A stretch of DNA of 17,535 nt, taken from NCBI GenBank assembly GCA_964599635.1, contig CAZRGM010000022.1, positions 1-17,535 of the forward strand, in the 5' to 3' direction. The notes under the pieces are model-generated. The model was given only the letters and a program-made list of their open reading frames with translations. It was not told where the DNA came from and did no database searches. This DNA is from WJMT01 sp964599635 (lineage in GTDB: Bacteria > Acidobacteriota > Aminicenantia > Aminicenantales > Aminicenantaceae). Positions 1 through 7,235 of the stretch are shown in pieces; the stretch's first letter is position 1, and every line of letters begins with the position of its first letter. Made by a program: the position numbers and the translations under genes.

Positions 1-76
1 CGTTCAGATTTTTAACGCCATTCTTCTTCGTTTTTCTCGGCGGTTCCGTAACTCCCCCCGTCCGTGGGTCAGACAT
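1..76 (-). CDS. Partial N-terminus of an unidentified ORF at window edge
   Basis: An ATG at 76-74 (minus strand) opens 25 codons that run to the window edge without a stop. It is preceded by GGTGAG at a usable distance (GGTGAGTATG). The peptide is basic and polar (starts MSDPRTGGVTEPPRKTKK). I do not recognise the family. The region between this start and about position 200 resembles the terminal part of an insertion sequence, so the ORF could be the beginning of a transposase, but only 25 residues are visible and none are diagnostic. It could equally be a chance open frame. Confidence 0.3.
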   Translation of the reverse strand, partial: MSDPRTGGVTEPPRKTKKNGVKNLN

Positions 77-200
77 ACTCACCGTCCAGCTTCGCTGGAT
101 TCCCTCAAAAAACTCATCAGAAGGCTAAATCTTCAAAGTCGCTTCAGCCATACCTGAATTTCTTTAAGCTTTATACAAACTTTACTCGTGAATAACCCAG
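1..200. mobile_element. Possible end of an insertion sequence (unconfirmed)
   Basis: Read on the minus strand, the sequence from about 200 inward begins CCTGGGTTATTCACGAGTAA, which has the look of a terminal inverted repeat of a transposon. It is followed by about 120 nt of non-coding DNA, a short perfect hairpin (TCCAGC-TTC-GCTGGA, 85-99), and then an RBS-preceded ATG at 76. That arrangement is typical of an IS left end plus transposase start. The other end lies outside the window, so neither the second repeat nor a target-site duplication can be checked. This is an inference from layout, not recognition of a known element. Confidence 0.25.
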
Positions 201-326
201 GTTTGTCAAGCTGATCCATTCATAAAAAAATAACGGTGTTCTCATAAATGTGTATATATAATTTAAGATTCTTTACATAAATAAACCACTGAATTCAAAA
301 AAATACGAATCAAACAAGAGTGATGA

Positions 327-402
327 CGCGGGGTGTCTCCGCCCGCAGCGAAAGGGGTTCCCCACGGGGGGATGGGTGAAGCGAGGACGGAGATATGCCG
401 CG
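327..402 (+). repeat. GC-rich hairpin element downstream of pilY1
   Basis: Arms CGCGGGGTGTCTCCG (327-341) and CGGAGATATGCCGCG (388-402) can form a 15-position stem. Read as plus-strand RNA this has twelve Watson-Crick pairs, two G-U pairs and one mismatch. Read as minus-strand RNA the wobble positions become A-C mismatches, so a plus-strand RNA is favoured. The 46-nt interior is very GC-rich and contains the palindrome CCCCACGGGG (360-369 with a one-base offset). Flanking DNA is strongly AT-rich. The element begins 6 nt beyond the pilY1 stop codon and could serve as a transcript end for the pil operon, a dispersed REP-like repeat, or a small structured RNA. There is no T-run, so it is not a classical intrinsic terminator. 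Confidence 0.5.
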
Positions 403-408
403 ACAGGA

Positions 409-3400
409 TCACTTGATAATCTTAAATATCTCTCTCCATGACTTGATTCGGAGCATGGGGCCTGCCGGCTGTTCCAGCTTCTGTAGAGTCGAGTCATATT
501 CCTGGATGTAGACTTCCTTTTTCCTCACCCCTCCTGCCTGAGAAGTTTCTCCGACAGTAACCGCGGCCCTGGTCTTTATTTCTAATCCTAGACTTTCAAC
601 ATCACCAGTGGGAGTTCTAAAAGCCGTGCTTCCCACAGGAGTTCCGACCAATGTGTCTACATATCTTGCATAAAGTTTCCCCACTCCAGACAGACTCTTG
701 CAGGGATCGACAGTTTCTATATCTCCGGTTAAAGTGCTTAAATAAATCACTTTATTGGCTATTTGGGGATCCGCCCACACTTTCTCTCCAGGCGAAAAAT
801 TCCCTCGGTCATCATCTGAAGGAAGACCCAAAATACCCGGGTCTCCCAGATACCATTCCACCTCTGGGTCCTCACCGTCAATAAGGGCGATAAAAGAATA
901 GACGGCATCATTCGGAGCCTTGTCATCTCCTCCAGTTCCAAAGTAAATTCGGGGCACTGCTCCGGGAGTTCCGGGCTGGATCCACACAGCGGGTTTGGTG
1001 ATGATGGGATAATGGTCGGGATCCTCATATAAAAGCTCTTTGACCCAAGGATCTGAAGTCAAAAACTCTATGCTCACATCCACTTTCCATATCCTTCCTT
1101 CAGTATCTCCAATATACACTCTGTCCGCATAGCCATCCATATTTGTATCAATGATCCCTGGAGATCCGGGTAAGGAACATATCACATTCTCTCCATTTGA
1201 CCATAAAGTCTCTGTGTTAACCTCAGGTTCCGCATCAAAATAATAAAAATTACTGCCAGATCCAATATCTACAGCATAAAAGCGGTTCCCCTGTAAACCC
1301 TGTCCCTCGACGTTATCATATCCGGAGCCCATAAAAGCTGCCCAAGTATCCTGTCCGACTTTGATGATTCTGCCAATCACAGGAACAGACCATGTTTCTC
1401 CCATTTGTTCATCTGTAAATTCCCATAAAGGCTGAGGATTCTCAATGTCGGTAATATCCAAGGCAAAATAATAATTGCCGGTCGCTCCTTCGCCTACCGC
1501 ACTTCCCCTCCCTCTTCCTTGACCGCAGATGAGGACTGTCTTCCACTCTCCGTTAATAAAAACATCTTCTGCCACAGGGGTTCCATCTATATAGACATCA
1601 CGTAAAAAATATCTATTTCCGGTCGCCTCATCCACGGGTCTCATATTCCTGAGCTTGGGGAGAAGATTATGAGGAATGTAGGCCCATATTTCTTCACCTG
1701 TTAACACTTTAAAACAGTGAATCATGCCGTCATTGGCACCCACAATGATCATTTTCTCCCTATCTGACCATTCTTCAGCAAAAATGGAATATCCTGAGCC
1801 CATTATGGAAGCATCATTATCAGGAGGTCCAACCACCACTGGATTGGAATGATTGATGTCCCCCAATTTCCAGTCTCTTCCTTCGCCTCTTATAAAGTCA
1901 ATCAATCCCTCATTGTCATTTTGGAAATCATTTAAAAGGCCTTCGCCTACCAATTGACTCACATTGGACGTGGTAAAATCTATCCGGGTAAGCTGCCCTT
2001 CACCATCTTTTAAAGCGGTATAGATAATTCGATCTAAATAGGACCGTTCACTAAGGAGTGCTCCGGCATCCCATTTTATGGTGACACCTTCAGCCACGAT
2101 TTCTCTTCCTGACTCAGCTTCGAGGTCAGGCCGGGTTATGGTCGTAAGTTCAGAATAAGACGAACTCACAGATGTCATATCCGTCACATCATAGGCTCTA
2201 AGATGTCCCTGCCATCCAGGAAAATAAAAAGAGCCTCCAATAATAAGCTTAATAGGCTGACCTTCTTCATCCACCAATTCTGCCGCTACTGAGGTTCGCG
2301 AATATTCTCTTCGCTCCACAGTGGCATATTCAAGCTCTAGATTCGTAATAACTGGAGTCTCATAGGATGCCCCAGTATATTCTTCCATCTCATCCTCAGT
2401 AGCAGTCAAGACCGCCTTCCATTTGAGCATGGAGCCAAAATGAGTGAAATAGTGCCAGTCCTGAGTGGAATAATTGGCGATTTCAGAACCTTCAAATTCT
2501 TCAATAAACTCCCAATCTTTTCCTCCATTATTGGATGCATAAAGAGTCACCGTCAAACCATCGCTGGAACCTCCTCTCACATATTGGTCCAAAGCATTGA
2601 CTCTCACTTTGGTGATGGCTTGAGTGTTGGGATTCAGTGCAGGAGAGACATTGATGGAGATGGCTTCACCATGAAGGGCATAAACAGGGGCCAGTTGATT
2701 GATGATGAGGTAATAGTCTCCAGAATGGTTGGCATCAGCTACAATCACATCCATGTCCCCATCATTATCATAATCCACCGTCGCACTCATATCCACATCA
2801 TGCGGAGAAGGTAATATAGGCTGGCACTCATTCAAACAATTGAAATCAAACTGAAGCTCTCCATCATCCCCCAATCCCTGATTTCTCATGATCCACATGC
2901 GGGCATCAGGGTTTCCGTCATAAACGCCATCTGTACCGACAAATATATCCAGAAAGCCGTTGTGGTCAAAATCAGCCACACAGGTGGCAATGGTGGCTGT
3001 GGCTTCAGATTCAGGTATAATAAGGTCCCTCCGTGTAAAGCCTTCAGTGCCGTCGTTCTCATAAAAGACAACATAATCATATATGTGATACCCTGATCCT
3101 ACAATCACATCAATATCTCCGTCATTGTCAAAATCGCCGGCATCCACTGAAGATCCGCCGATGCCCGAGGTGTATCCTGTGGTTTGGTCATAATTGAGTT
3201 CACTGATTTCAAAATTATTTAATTTAAACTGACCCGGTCCTGTGCCCGGATTTCTCACCAGAAACACTTTATCCTCACTGGCCACCAAAATATCCATATC
3301 ATCATCATTATCGATGTCCACAGAACATAAGTGATCGGCCGCCCAGTTGATGTAAATTCTTTCATCCTGGAATCGACTGGTAAAGTCTAAATTAGGATTT

Positions 3401-4002
3401 TTAGTCTGCTCCTTAAAATCCGGATCACCTTCTTCCCCTTGATTGATGAACAGTGTGGCCACAAAGTTAGTGTAGCCAAACTCATCTTTTTCATTGCTCA
3501 TAAAAAAGAAATCAAGAAGCCCGTCGTTATTATAATCAGCCACAGTTATGGAAGCGGGCCCGATATGATGATCAAAATAGTCAAAACGTTTTGAATCATC
3601 AACTAAAAATATCTGGCCACTATCCCCTACTAATGGATACTGATTCTTAATGAACACTAAGCTTGAAGTAGGATTACTGGTTATATCAAGCCCGATAAGG
3701 TCCGGATACCCGTCTCCGTCAAAATCTCCGGCATCGCACACATAGATCTTGGCTCCCATCCCCCCAGGTTCTGTGACTTCAAAGTTGGCCCCCAGCCAGT
3801 TTAATGTGATCTCTCCATTTCCGGTCCAGGACACTGTGCTCTGGGGGGCTTTAAAATCTGTGGTGTCGAAATGATCCGCAAAGGTAAAGAATTCCTCTTC
3901 ACATTCCTCCCCGTTCTGCGCGGATACAAAAAGATAGACTAATCCAAAAATAATGAATAACATTATGGGTAAAGATATTTCTTTTTTTCTAAATCCGCCC
4001 AT
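409..4002 (-). CDS. pilY1: PilY1-family type IV pilus tip adhesin with N-terminal FG-GAP/VCBS repeats
   Basis: 1197 residues. It begins with a basic start and hydrophobic stretch (about 8-28), consistent with a Sec signal peptide ending near FVSA-QN. The N-terminal half carries six FG-GAP/VCBS-type calcium loops, with Asp-rich cores near residues 93-101, 156-164, 229-237, 290-298, 344-352 and 410-418 (for example DFDNDGDID). A beta-sandwich-like stretch with an Asp-box-like sequence (SNNGGKDWEF, about 490-499) follows. The C-terminal half is the conserved PilY1/PilC beta-propeller: VGANDGMIHCF (754-764), EIWAYIPHNLLPKL (771-784), MGSGYDN (891-897) and the calcium-binding DTNMDGYAD (952-960) followed by RVYIGDTEGRIWKVDV. 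PilY1 acts at the pilus tip in assembly, adhesion and surface sensing. It is the last gene of the minor-pilin operon. The start has GGAG 10 nt upstream. The repeat-rich N-terminus replaces the variable or von Willebrand region of Pseudomonas PilY1. Confidence 0.9.
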   Translation of the reverse strand: MGGFRKKEISLPIMLFIIFGLVYLFVSAQNGEECEEEFFTFADHFDTTDFKAPQSTVSWTGNGEITLNWLGANFEVTEPGGMGAKIYVCDAGDFDGDGYPDLIGLDITSNPTSSLVFIKNQYPLVGDSGQIFLVDDSKRFDYFDHHIGPASITVADYNNDGLLDFFFMSNEKDEFGYTNFVATLFINQGEEGDPDFKEQTKNPNLDFTSRFQDERIYINWAADHLCSVDIDNDDDMDILVASEDKVFLVRNPGTGPGQFKLNNFEISELNYDQTTGYTSGIGGSSVDAGDFDNDGDIDVIVGSGYHIYDYVVFYENDGTEGFTRRDLIIPESEATATIATCVADFDHNGFLDIFVGTDGVYDGNPDARMWIMRNQGLGDDGELQFDFNCLNECQPILPSPHDVDMSATVDYDNDGDMDVIVADANHSGDYYLIINQLAPVYALHGEAISINVSPALNPNTQAITKVRVNALDQYVRGGSSDGLTVTLYASNNGGKDWEFIEEFEGSEIANYSTQDWHYFTHFGSMLKWKAVLTATEDEMEEYTGASYETPVITNLELEYATVERREYSRTSVAAELVDEEGQPIKLIIGGSFYFPGWQGHLRAYDVTDMTSVSSSYSELTTITRPDLEAESGREIVAEGVTIKWDAGALLSERSYLDRIIYTALKDGEGQLTRIDFTTSNVSQLVGEGLLNDFQNDNEGLIDFIRGEGRDWKLGDINHSNPVVVGPPDNDASIMGSGYSIFAEEWSDREKMIIVGANDGMIHCFKVLTGEEIWAYIPHNLLPKLRNMRPVDEATGNRYFLRDVYIDGTPVAEDVFINGEWKTVLICGQGRGRGSAVGEGATGNYYFALDITDIENPQPLWEFTDEQMGETWSVPVIGRIIKVGQDTWAAFMGSGYDNVEGQGLQGNRFYAVDIGSGSNFYYFDAEPEVNTETLWSNGENVICSLPGSPGIIDTNMDGYADRVYIGDTEGRIWKVDVSIEFLTSDPWVKELLYEDPDHYPIITKPAVWIQPGTPGAVPRIYFGTGGDDKAPNDAVYSFIALIDGEDPEVEWYLGDPGILGLPSDDDRGNFSPGEKVWADPQIANKVIYLSTLTGDIETVDPCKSLSGVGKLYARYVDTLVGTPVGSTAFRTPTGDVESLGLEIKTRAAVTVGETSQAGGVRKKEVYIQEYDSTLQKLEQPAGPMLRIKSWREIFKIIK

Positions 4003-4051
4003 TTCTTTATCTCCAAATAATCTATATTTACTGCTTAATAACTCTTAAAAA

Positions 4052-4660
4052 TCAGGTCCCAGCCCCGGGTACCTCAACAGCTAAATGGATTTCCAGCCTT
4101 GAAGTGGTCATGGTGCTTCCTGTGCCTGCGGTCCCGATGCACACGAGAATCGCATCCCCGGCATCAGGGGTCCCAGCCACGGCCTCATCATCAATTAAAA
4201 AAGCAGTGTAGGTGTAGCGATAATCAAACTCACCGCTCTCATTTTTTACAAAAGGCTGTCTGCAGAAAAGTATATTGGCCACATCGGGGGAACCATCCCC
4301 GTCTGAATCAACTATATTTAAAATTTCTTCATCGGTTAATTTTCGAAAATAATTGTCGTCCTGCGGGATGTCAATACCCGTAGGATCTTTAAGATAATGG
4401 TCGTCGAAACTGGTCCATTCCGCAGTCCCGAGTGCCTCGTCCAAAGCCGTCCACGCCGCATCAAATCCCGCTTCCGCTGAATTGAAGGCTTCCTGGTGAG
4501 AACGGATATTTCCCGCTACCTTGGAGCCAGAGCTGGTTATGGTCATCAAGAGCATTCCCGTTCCCAGCATAAAAGCCAGCAGCAGGATCACAATGATCAA
4601 ACCTACCCCTTTTTCCTTATCGGAAGTATTTAAATGATAAATTTCATGTGATCTTCTCAT
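4052..4660 (-). CDS. pilX: PilX-like minor pilin (PilX/GspK-type N-terminus)
   Basis: 202 residues. A short basic leader (DKEKG) precedes a hydrophobic helix (VGLIIVILLLAFMLGTGML, about 19-37) and the sequence NIRSHQEAFNSAEAGFDAAW, which matches the PilX N-terminal pattern N-x-R-x4-A-x2-SAEAG. PilX proteins are minor pilins that, with FimT, PilV, PilW and PilY1, prime type IV pilus assembly. As in other PilX/GspK-type pilins, the glutamate normally found at position 5 of the mature pilin is absent (IIVI instead). The globular domain has an Asp-rich loop (DSDGDGSPD) that resembles a calcium site. An AGGAA sequence about 6-7 nt upstream supports the start. It lies between pilW (14-nt gap) and pilY1 (49-nt gap) and is surely co-transcribed with them. 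Confidence 0.82.
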   Translation of the reverse strand: MRRSHEIYHLNTSDKEKGVGLIIVILLLAFMLGTGMLLMTITSSGSKVAGNIRSHQEAFNSAEAGFDAAWTALDEALGTAEWTSFDDHYLKDPTGIDIPQDDNYFRKLTDEEILNIVDSDGDGSPDVANILFCRQPFVKNESGEFDYRYTYTAFLIDDEAVAGTPDAGDAILVCIGTAGTGSTMTTSRLEIHLAVEVPGAGT

Positions 4661-4674
4661 CTGTCTTTCCTTTT

Positions 4675-5781
4675 TTATCGGGTCCCTACATTGTAAAGGT
4701 TCAGAGTTTTATTTCTGACATTAGAAGTGGAGACCAATAAAAACCTCCGGTGAAGGTCATCTTCCGTGGCCCCGGGACTGTTAGCCAAAGAAGGACGTCT
4801 GTAAAGATGGATGTCGTTCGGAGGAGTCCCAGATACAGTGTGATAGCGATCCGCGGTTCTCCCCAATACCATAATCCTGACCTGAGAAACCCGGCTCATC
4901 AGGGTGGGATCTAATTCCCAGACTCCATTCTGCCAATCCACAAAGCCATCCAAATGGCCATCATTGTCTAAATCACCATTATACTCAAACTGAAGATTTT
5001 CCACATTCTGAGCCAGAGGTTTATGAACTCCGTTATGGGTCAAATACAAAACATTTCCCACACCCCCTCCGATGTATCCGTTCTCCCCAGCGGTAAGACC
5101 AGGATAATTCCCAGTCACATCCAGCCAGTACTCCTTGACATCTACAAACGCAATGGTGCCTCCATCATAGTCATTGGAATGAGGGCAGGTGCCGCTCAGC
5201 CCTCCGGGAGGATCATAATCCTTAGACAATCCATGAGAAAAATTAAATTTCTCATTGTTTCCCCCGGCCGAATGAGAGACATGGGTGATCTCTCTTAACT
5301 CACCCGCCATACATCCTGAGGCTGGATTGGGAAGAACAATCACCACTTTATTCTCATAGAAACTATCCGGATAGGGATACTGTTCAAAGCTGTAATCAAT
5401 AATGGCTGCATTGGCTGCAGAACCCTGATAGTTTTCAATGGTAACATTCAAGGGATCTTCCATGTTTCCCATCACAATCAATCGATCAGGTCTGACTTCC
5501 TCCCCCTGATCCTCATTATCTTCACCTTCCATGAAGTAGCCCACAAATTCTAAGGGAAGTCCCACTCCCGCAGACCTTACATCCCGGGAGATAAAAAACA
5601 TGCCGGACCGAACATCATGCTGAAGCTCCGCAAAGTTCTGCTGGTCTACGGATATCCGGTTGCTCTCTCGATAAAGAGCTAGTCCCCCCATGACCACCAC
5701 CAGGATGACCACACTAGCCACCATGAACTCAATCAGGGAAAACCCCTTGCTTAATTTCATATTCTTGGCTCTTTTCATCAT
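4675..5781 (-). CDS. pilW: PilW-like type IV pilus minor pilin / assembly protein
   Basis: 368 residues. The class III signal KLSKG|FSLIEFMVASVVILVVVMGG gives a prepilin-peptidase site after Gly13 with Phe at +1 and the conserved Glu at +5. It is followed by SNRISVDQQNFAELQHDVRSGMFFISRDVRSAG, where ELQ-x-D-x-R and SRD-x-R-x-AG are the PilW hallmark. The length fits PilW, which is larger than other minor pilins. A calcium-like loop (DLDNDGHLDGF) occurs in the C-terminal part, echoing the Asp-rich loops in the neighbouring PilX and PilY1 proteins. The start is supported by AGGGGA about 8-9 nt upstream. It sits third in the minor pilin operon, 16 nt after pilV. Confidence 0.85.
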   Translation of the reverse strand: MMKRAKNMKLSKGFSLIEFMVASVVILVVVMGGLALYRESNRISVDQQNFAELQHDVRSGMFFISRDVRSAGVGLPLEFVGYFMEGEDNEDQGEEVRPDRLIVMGNMEDPLNVTIENYQGSAANAAIIDYSFEQYPYPDSFYENKVVIVLPNPASGCMAGELREITHVSHSAGGNNEKFNFSHGLSKDYDPPGGLSGTCPHSNDYDGGTIAFVDVKEYWLDVTGNYPGLTAGENGYIGGGVGNVLYLTHNGVHKPLAQNVENLQFEYNGDLDNDGHLDGFVDWQNGVWELDPTLMSRVSQVRIMVLGRTADRYHTVSGTPPNDIHLYRRPSLANSPGATEDDLHRRFLLVSTSNVRNKTLNLYNVGTR

Positions 5782-5797
5782 TTTTTGCTTTCCCCTT

Positions 5798-6265
5798 TTA
5801 ACGGCTGATCACCGTGCTGATATTGGCCATCGCATGATACTGATGAGGATCCTGAAAAAGAACATCCGCGCTTTTTCCGAGTTGTTCTCCGGGAAACACA
5901 ATGACTCTGACTTCCCATCGATCAATAACCAGCTGAATTTCTGTGATCCTCCGGTAATCATAGGTCAAATCATTATTCTGATCAATGATTTCATCTATTT
6001 TCTCGGTCGTCAGTAAATTTAACTCCGCAGCAGTCAGCGTTCTCAATTCATCAATTTGCTGTTGGGCTAAAAAAGTGGCGTTGGATATTTCATCAGCCCG
6101 GGAATTAACCAGGATGCTGTAGGTGAAAAGCTGCGCCAGTCCCAACGCTGCTATGCCCATCAAGGCAATCCCTACCAGCGCTTCTATGAGGGTAAATCCT
6201 CTTTTCTGTGCTTTTTTTCTGGAGAAATGCTTTTTCATGGATATCCATTTATCGATCATCATCAT
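5798..6265 (-). CDS. pilV: PilV-like type IV prepilin
   Basis: 155 residues. The leader ends KKAQKRG and is followed by FTLIEALVGIALMGIAALGL, a canonical class III prepilin signal with Gly at -1, Phe at +1 and Glu at +5. The next segment (FLAQQQIDELR) resembles the A-x2-Q-x2-ELR region of PilV/GspI pilins. Its ATG overlaps the stop of the upstream fimT-like gene as ATGA, so translation is probably coupled. Three consecutive ATG codons open the gene, and another possible start is at 6238 (MKKHFSRKK), which would give a more usual leader length. The role is as a minor pilin in pilus priming. Confidence 0.83.
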   Translation of the reverse strand: MMMIDKWISMKKHFSRKKAQKRGFTLIEALVGIALMGIAALGLAQLFTYSILVNSRADEISNATFLAQQQIDELRTLTAAELNLLTTEKIDEIIDQNNDLTYDYRRITEIQLVIDRWEVRVIVFPGEQLGKSADVLFQDPHQYHAMANISTVISR

Positions 6266-6783
6266 CCCCCGCTTTGAGTCTTTTCATACCTTATAGAGCC
6301 TCCCGCAAAAACACTCACGATTCTTAGATCCGGCTGATTGTAAGAATTCAATTTGGGACTCTGTAAGGTCACTGAATTTTGAGTGGTATCAAAGTCAGTA
6401 ATAAAACCCATGGATGAAAAAGTAACCATTTCTGAAGGGAGATTAACCGTCACATTGAATTTAGTGGAGATGGTTTTTGGGACAAACCCAGGAGCGGTGA
6501 CCCAGCTTCCGGGTGAGTTTTCTGTCTCGATCACGCACTGCCACGGCCCGTTGTCATTGAAAAACCGGACTCTGTACGGCAATTTTTCCTCCACGGCCAG
6601 ATATTTGGTACGCTGAAGCACCGTTAAAATATCTCTGGCTGAGTTTTCAAGATTCCGGGTCTCCAAGGTATTGAGTATGCTTGGAAAAGACCAAGCTAAA
6701 AGCATACCCATGAGGGCCAGGACCACTAAGGTTTCAATTAATGTGATGCCTTCCTGCTGTTTAAGTTTTCTTTTTTCAATCAT
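6262..6783 (-). CDS. fimT: FimT/GspH-like minor pilin
   Basis: 173 residues. The leader KLKQQEG is followed by ITLIETLVVLALMGMLLAWSFP, with Gly at -1 and Glu at +5 of the mature protein; isoleucine at +1 is less common than phenylalanine. The continuation (ENSARDILTVLQRTKYLAVEEKLPYRVRF) fits the GspH/FimT pattern of a helix ending in R-x2-A and then a beta-rich domain. It is the first gene of the five-gene operon fimT-pilV-pilW-pilX-pilY1. The only purine-rich sequence upstream (AAGGGG) is about 15 nt from the ATG, so initiation may be weak. Confidence 0.82.
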   Translation of the reverse strand: MIEKRKLKQQEGITLIETLVVLALMGMLLAWSFPSILNTLETRNLENSARDILTVLQRTKYLAVEEKLPYRVRFFNDNGPWQCVIETENSPGSWVTAPGFVPKTISTKFNVTVNLPSEMVTFSSMGFITDFDTTQNSVTLQSPKLNSYNQPDLRIVSVFAGGSIRYEKTQSGG

Positions 6784-6997
6784 GTTTTTAGCGATCCACC
6801 CCTTGTTTTAATATTCTACTATGAATAGGCCCTCGTTTCAAATCTTTTGTTTGTATAAAATCCTTTCCTTTCTTTATGTGCAAATAATATACCATGTTTC
6901 AACTGTGTTCTCTATCTCTTAACTCGTTCATAAATAACATTTTACCATGTCTTTCGGAGGAAGCTCTTTTTGATGGATGACATAATCTTTCACTTTT

Positions 6998-7027
6998 TTG
7001 ACAAAAACCGCCACATCTCCCTTTTAT
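6998..7027 (+). promoter_or_regulatory. Tentative sigma70-type promoter for glycosyltransferase unit
   Basis: A consensus TTGACA (6998-7003) is followed after 18 bp by TTTTAT (7022-7027), which matches four of six positions of the -10 consensus. It would start a transcript with a leader of about 200 nt before the ATG at 7236. The long leader and weak -10 make this tentative. Confidence 0.28.
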
Positions 7028-7175
7028 TATGATATATACAATTAATGTTTTATGAAAAATAAGTCAATAGTCAAAAAGGGTGAATTAAGGGGTTATATTT
7101 TAAGATATCACTCATCTCAACCAGCGGGAATTCATCCCCTCTAAAGACTAGCCATCGCCTATACCATGATTATTC

Positions 7176-7196
7176 ACCTAAACTATTAGTTCAGGT
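7176..7196. promoter_or_regulatory. Imperfect palindrome, possible operator
   Basis: ACCTAAACT (7176-7184), ATT, AGTTCAGGT (7188-7196) form a 9-bp inverted repeat with one mismatch, 39 nt upstream of the ATG at 7236. The position and symmetry fit a binding site for a dimeric regulator, but a chance palindrome in AT-rich DNA cannot be excluded. Confidence 0.3.
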
Positions 7197-7235
7197 AAGT
7201 TGAATTTTTCAGTCAAGTATGATAAGGATATATCC

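Larger units (their letters stand above)
6784..7235. other. Divergent intergenic region between pil operon and glycosyltransferase
   Basis: This 452-bp AT-rich stretch separates the minus-strand pil operon from the plus-strand glycosyltransferase gene. No convincing ORF or RNA gene is visible. It contains a perfect TTGACA at 6998-7003 on the plus strand, with only a weak -10 candidate (TTTTAT, 7022-7027, 18-bp spacer). It also contains a near-palindrome at 7176-7196. On the minus strand I saw no confident promoter for the pil operon: TTGCAC with a poor -10 near 6860-6880 is the best available. Confidence 0.55.

Noticed and set aside
273..497. Minus-strand 74-codon ORF
   Set aside because: It overlaps the GC-rich hairpin and the end of pilY1. 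The composition looks like translated structured DNA and there is no RBS.
2440..2814. Plus-strand 124-codon ORF inside pilY1
   Set aside because: It is the opposite-strand shadow of the FG-GAP coding region; Ile/His-rich residues arise from the reverse of Asp-rich repeats.
6858..6880. Sigma70 promoter for the pil operon on the minus strand
   Set aside because: TTGCAC is present, but the -10 match is poor and the spacing is 18-20 bp; no sigma54-type GG/GC pair was convincing either.
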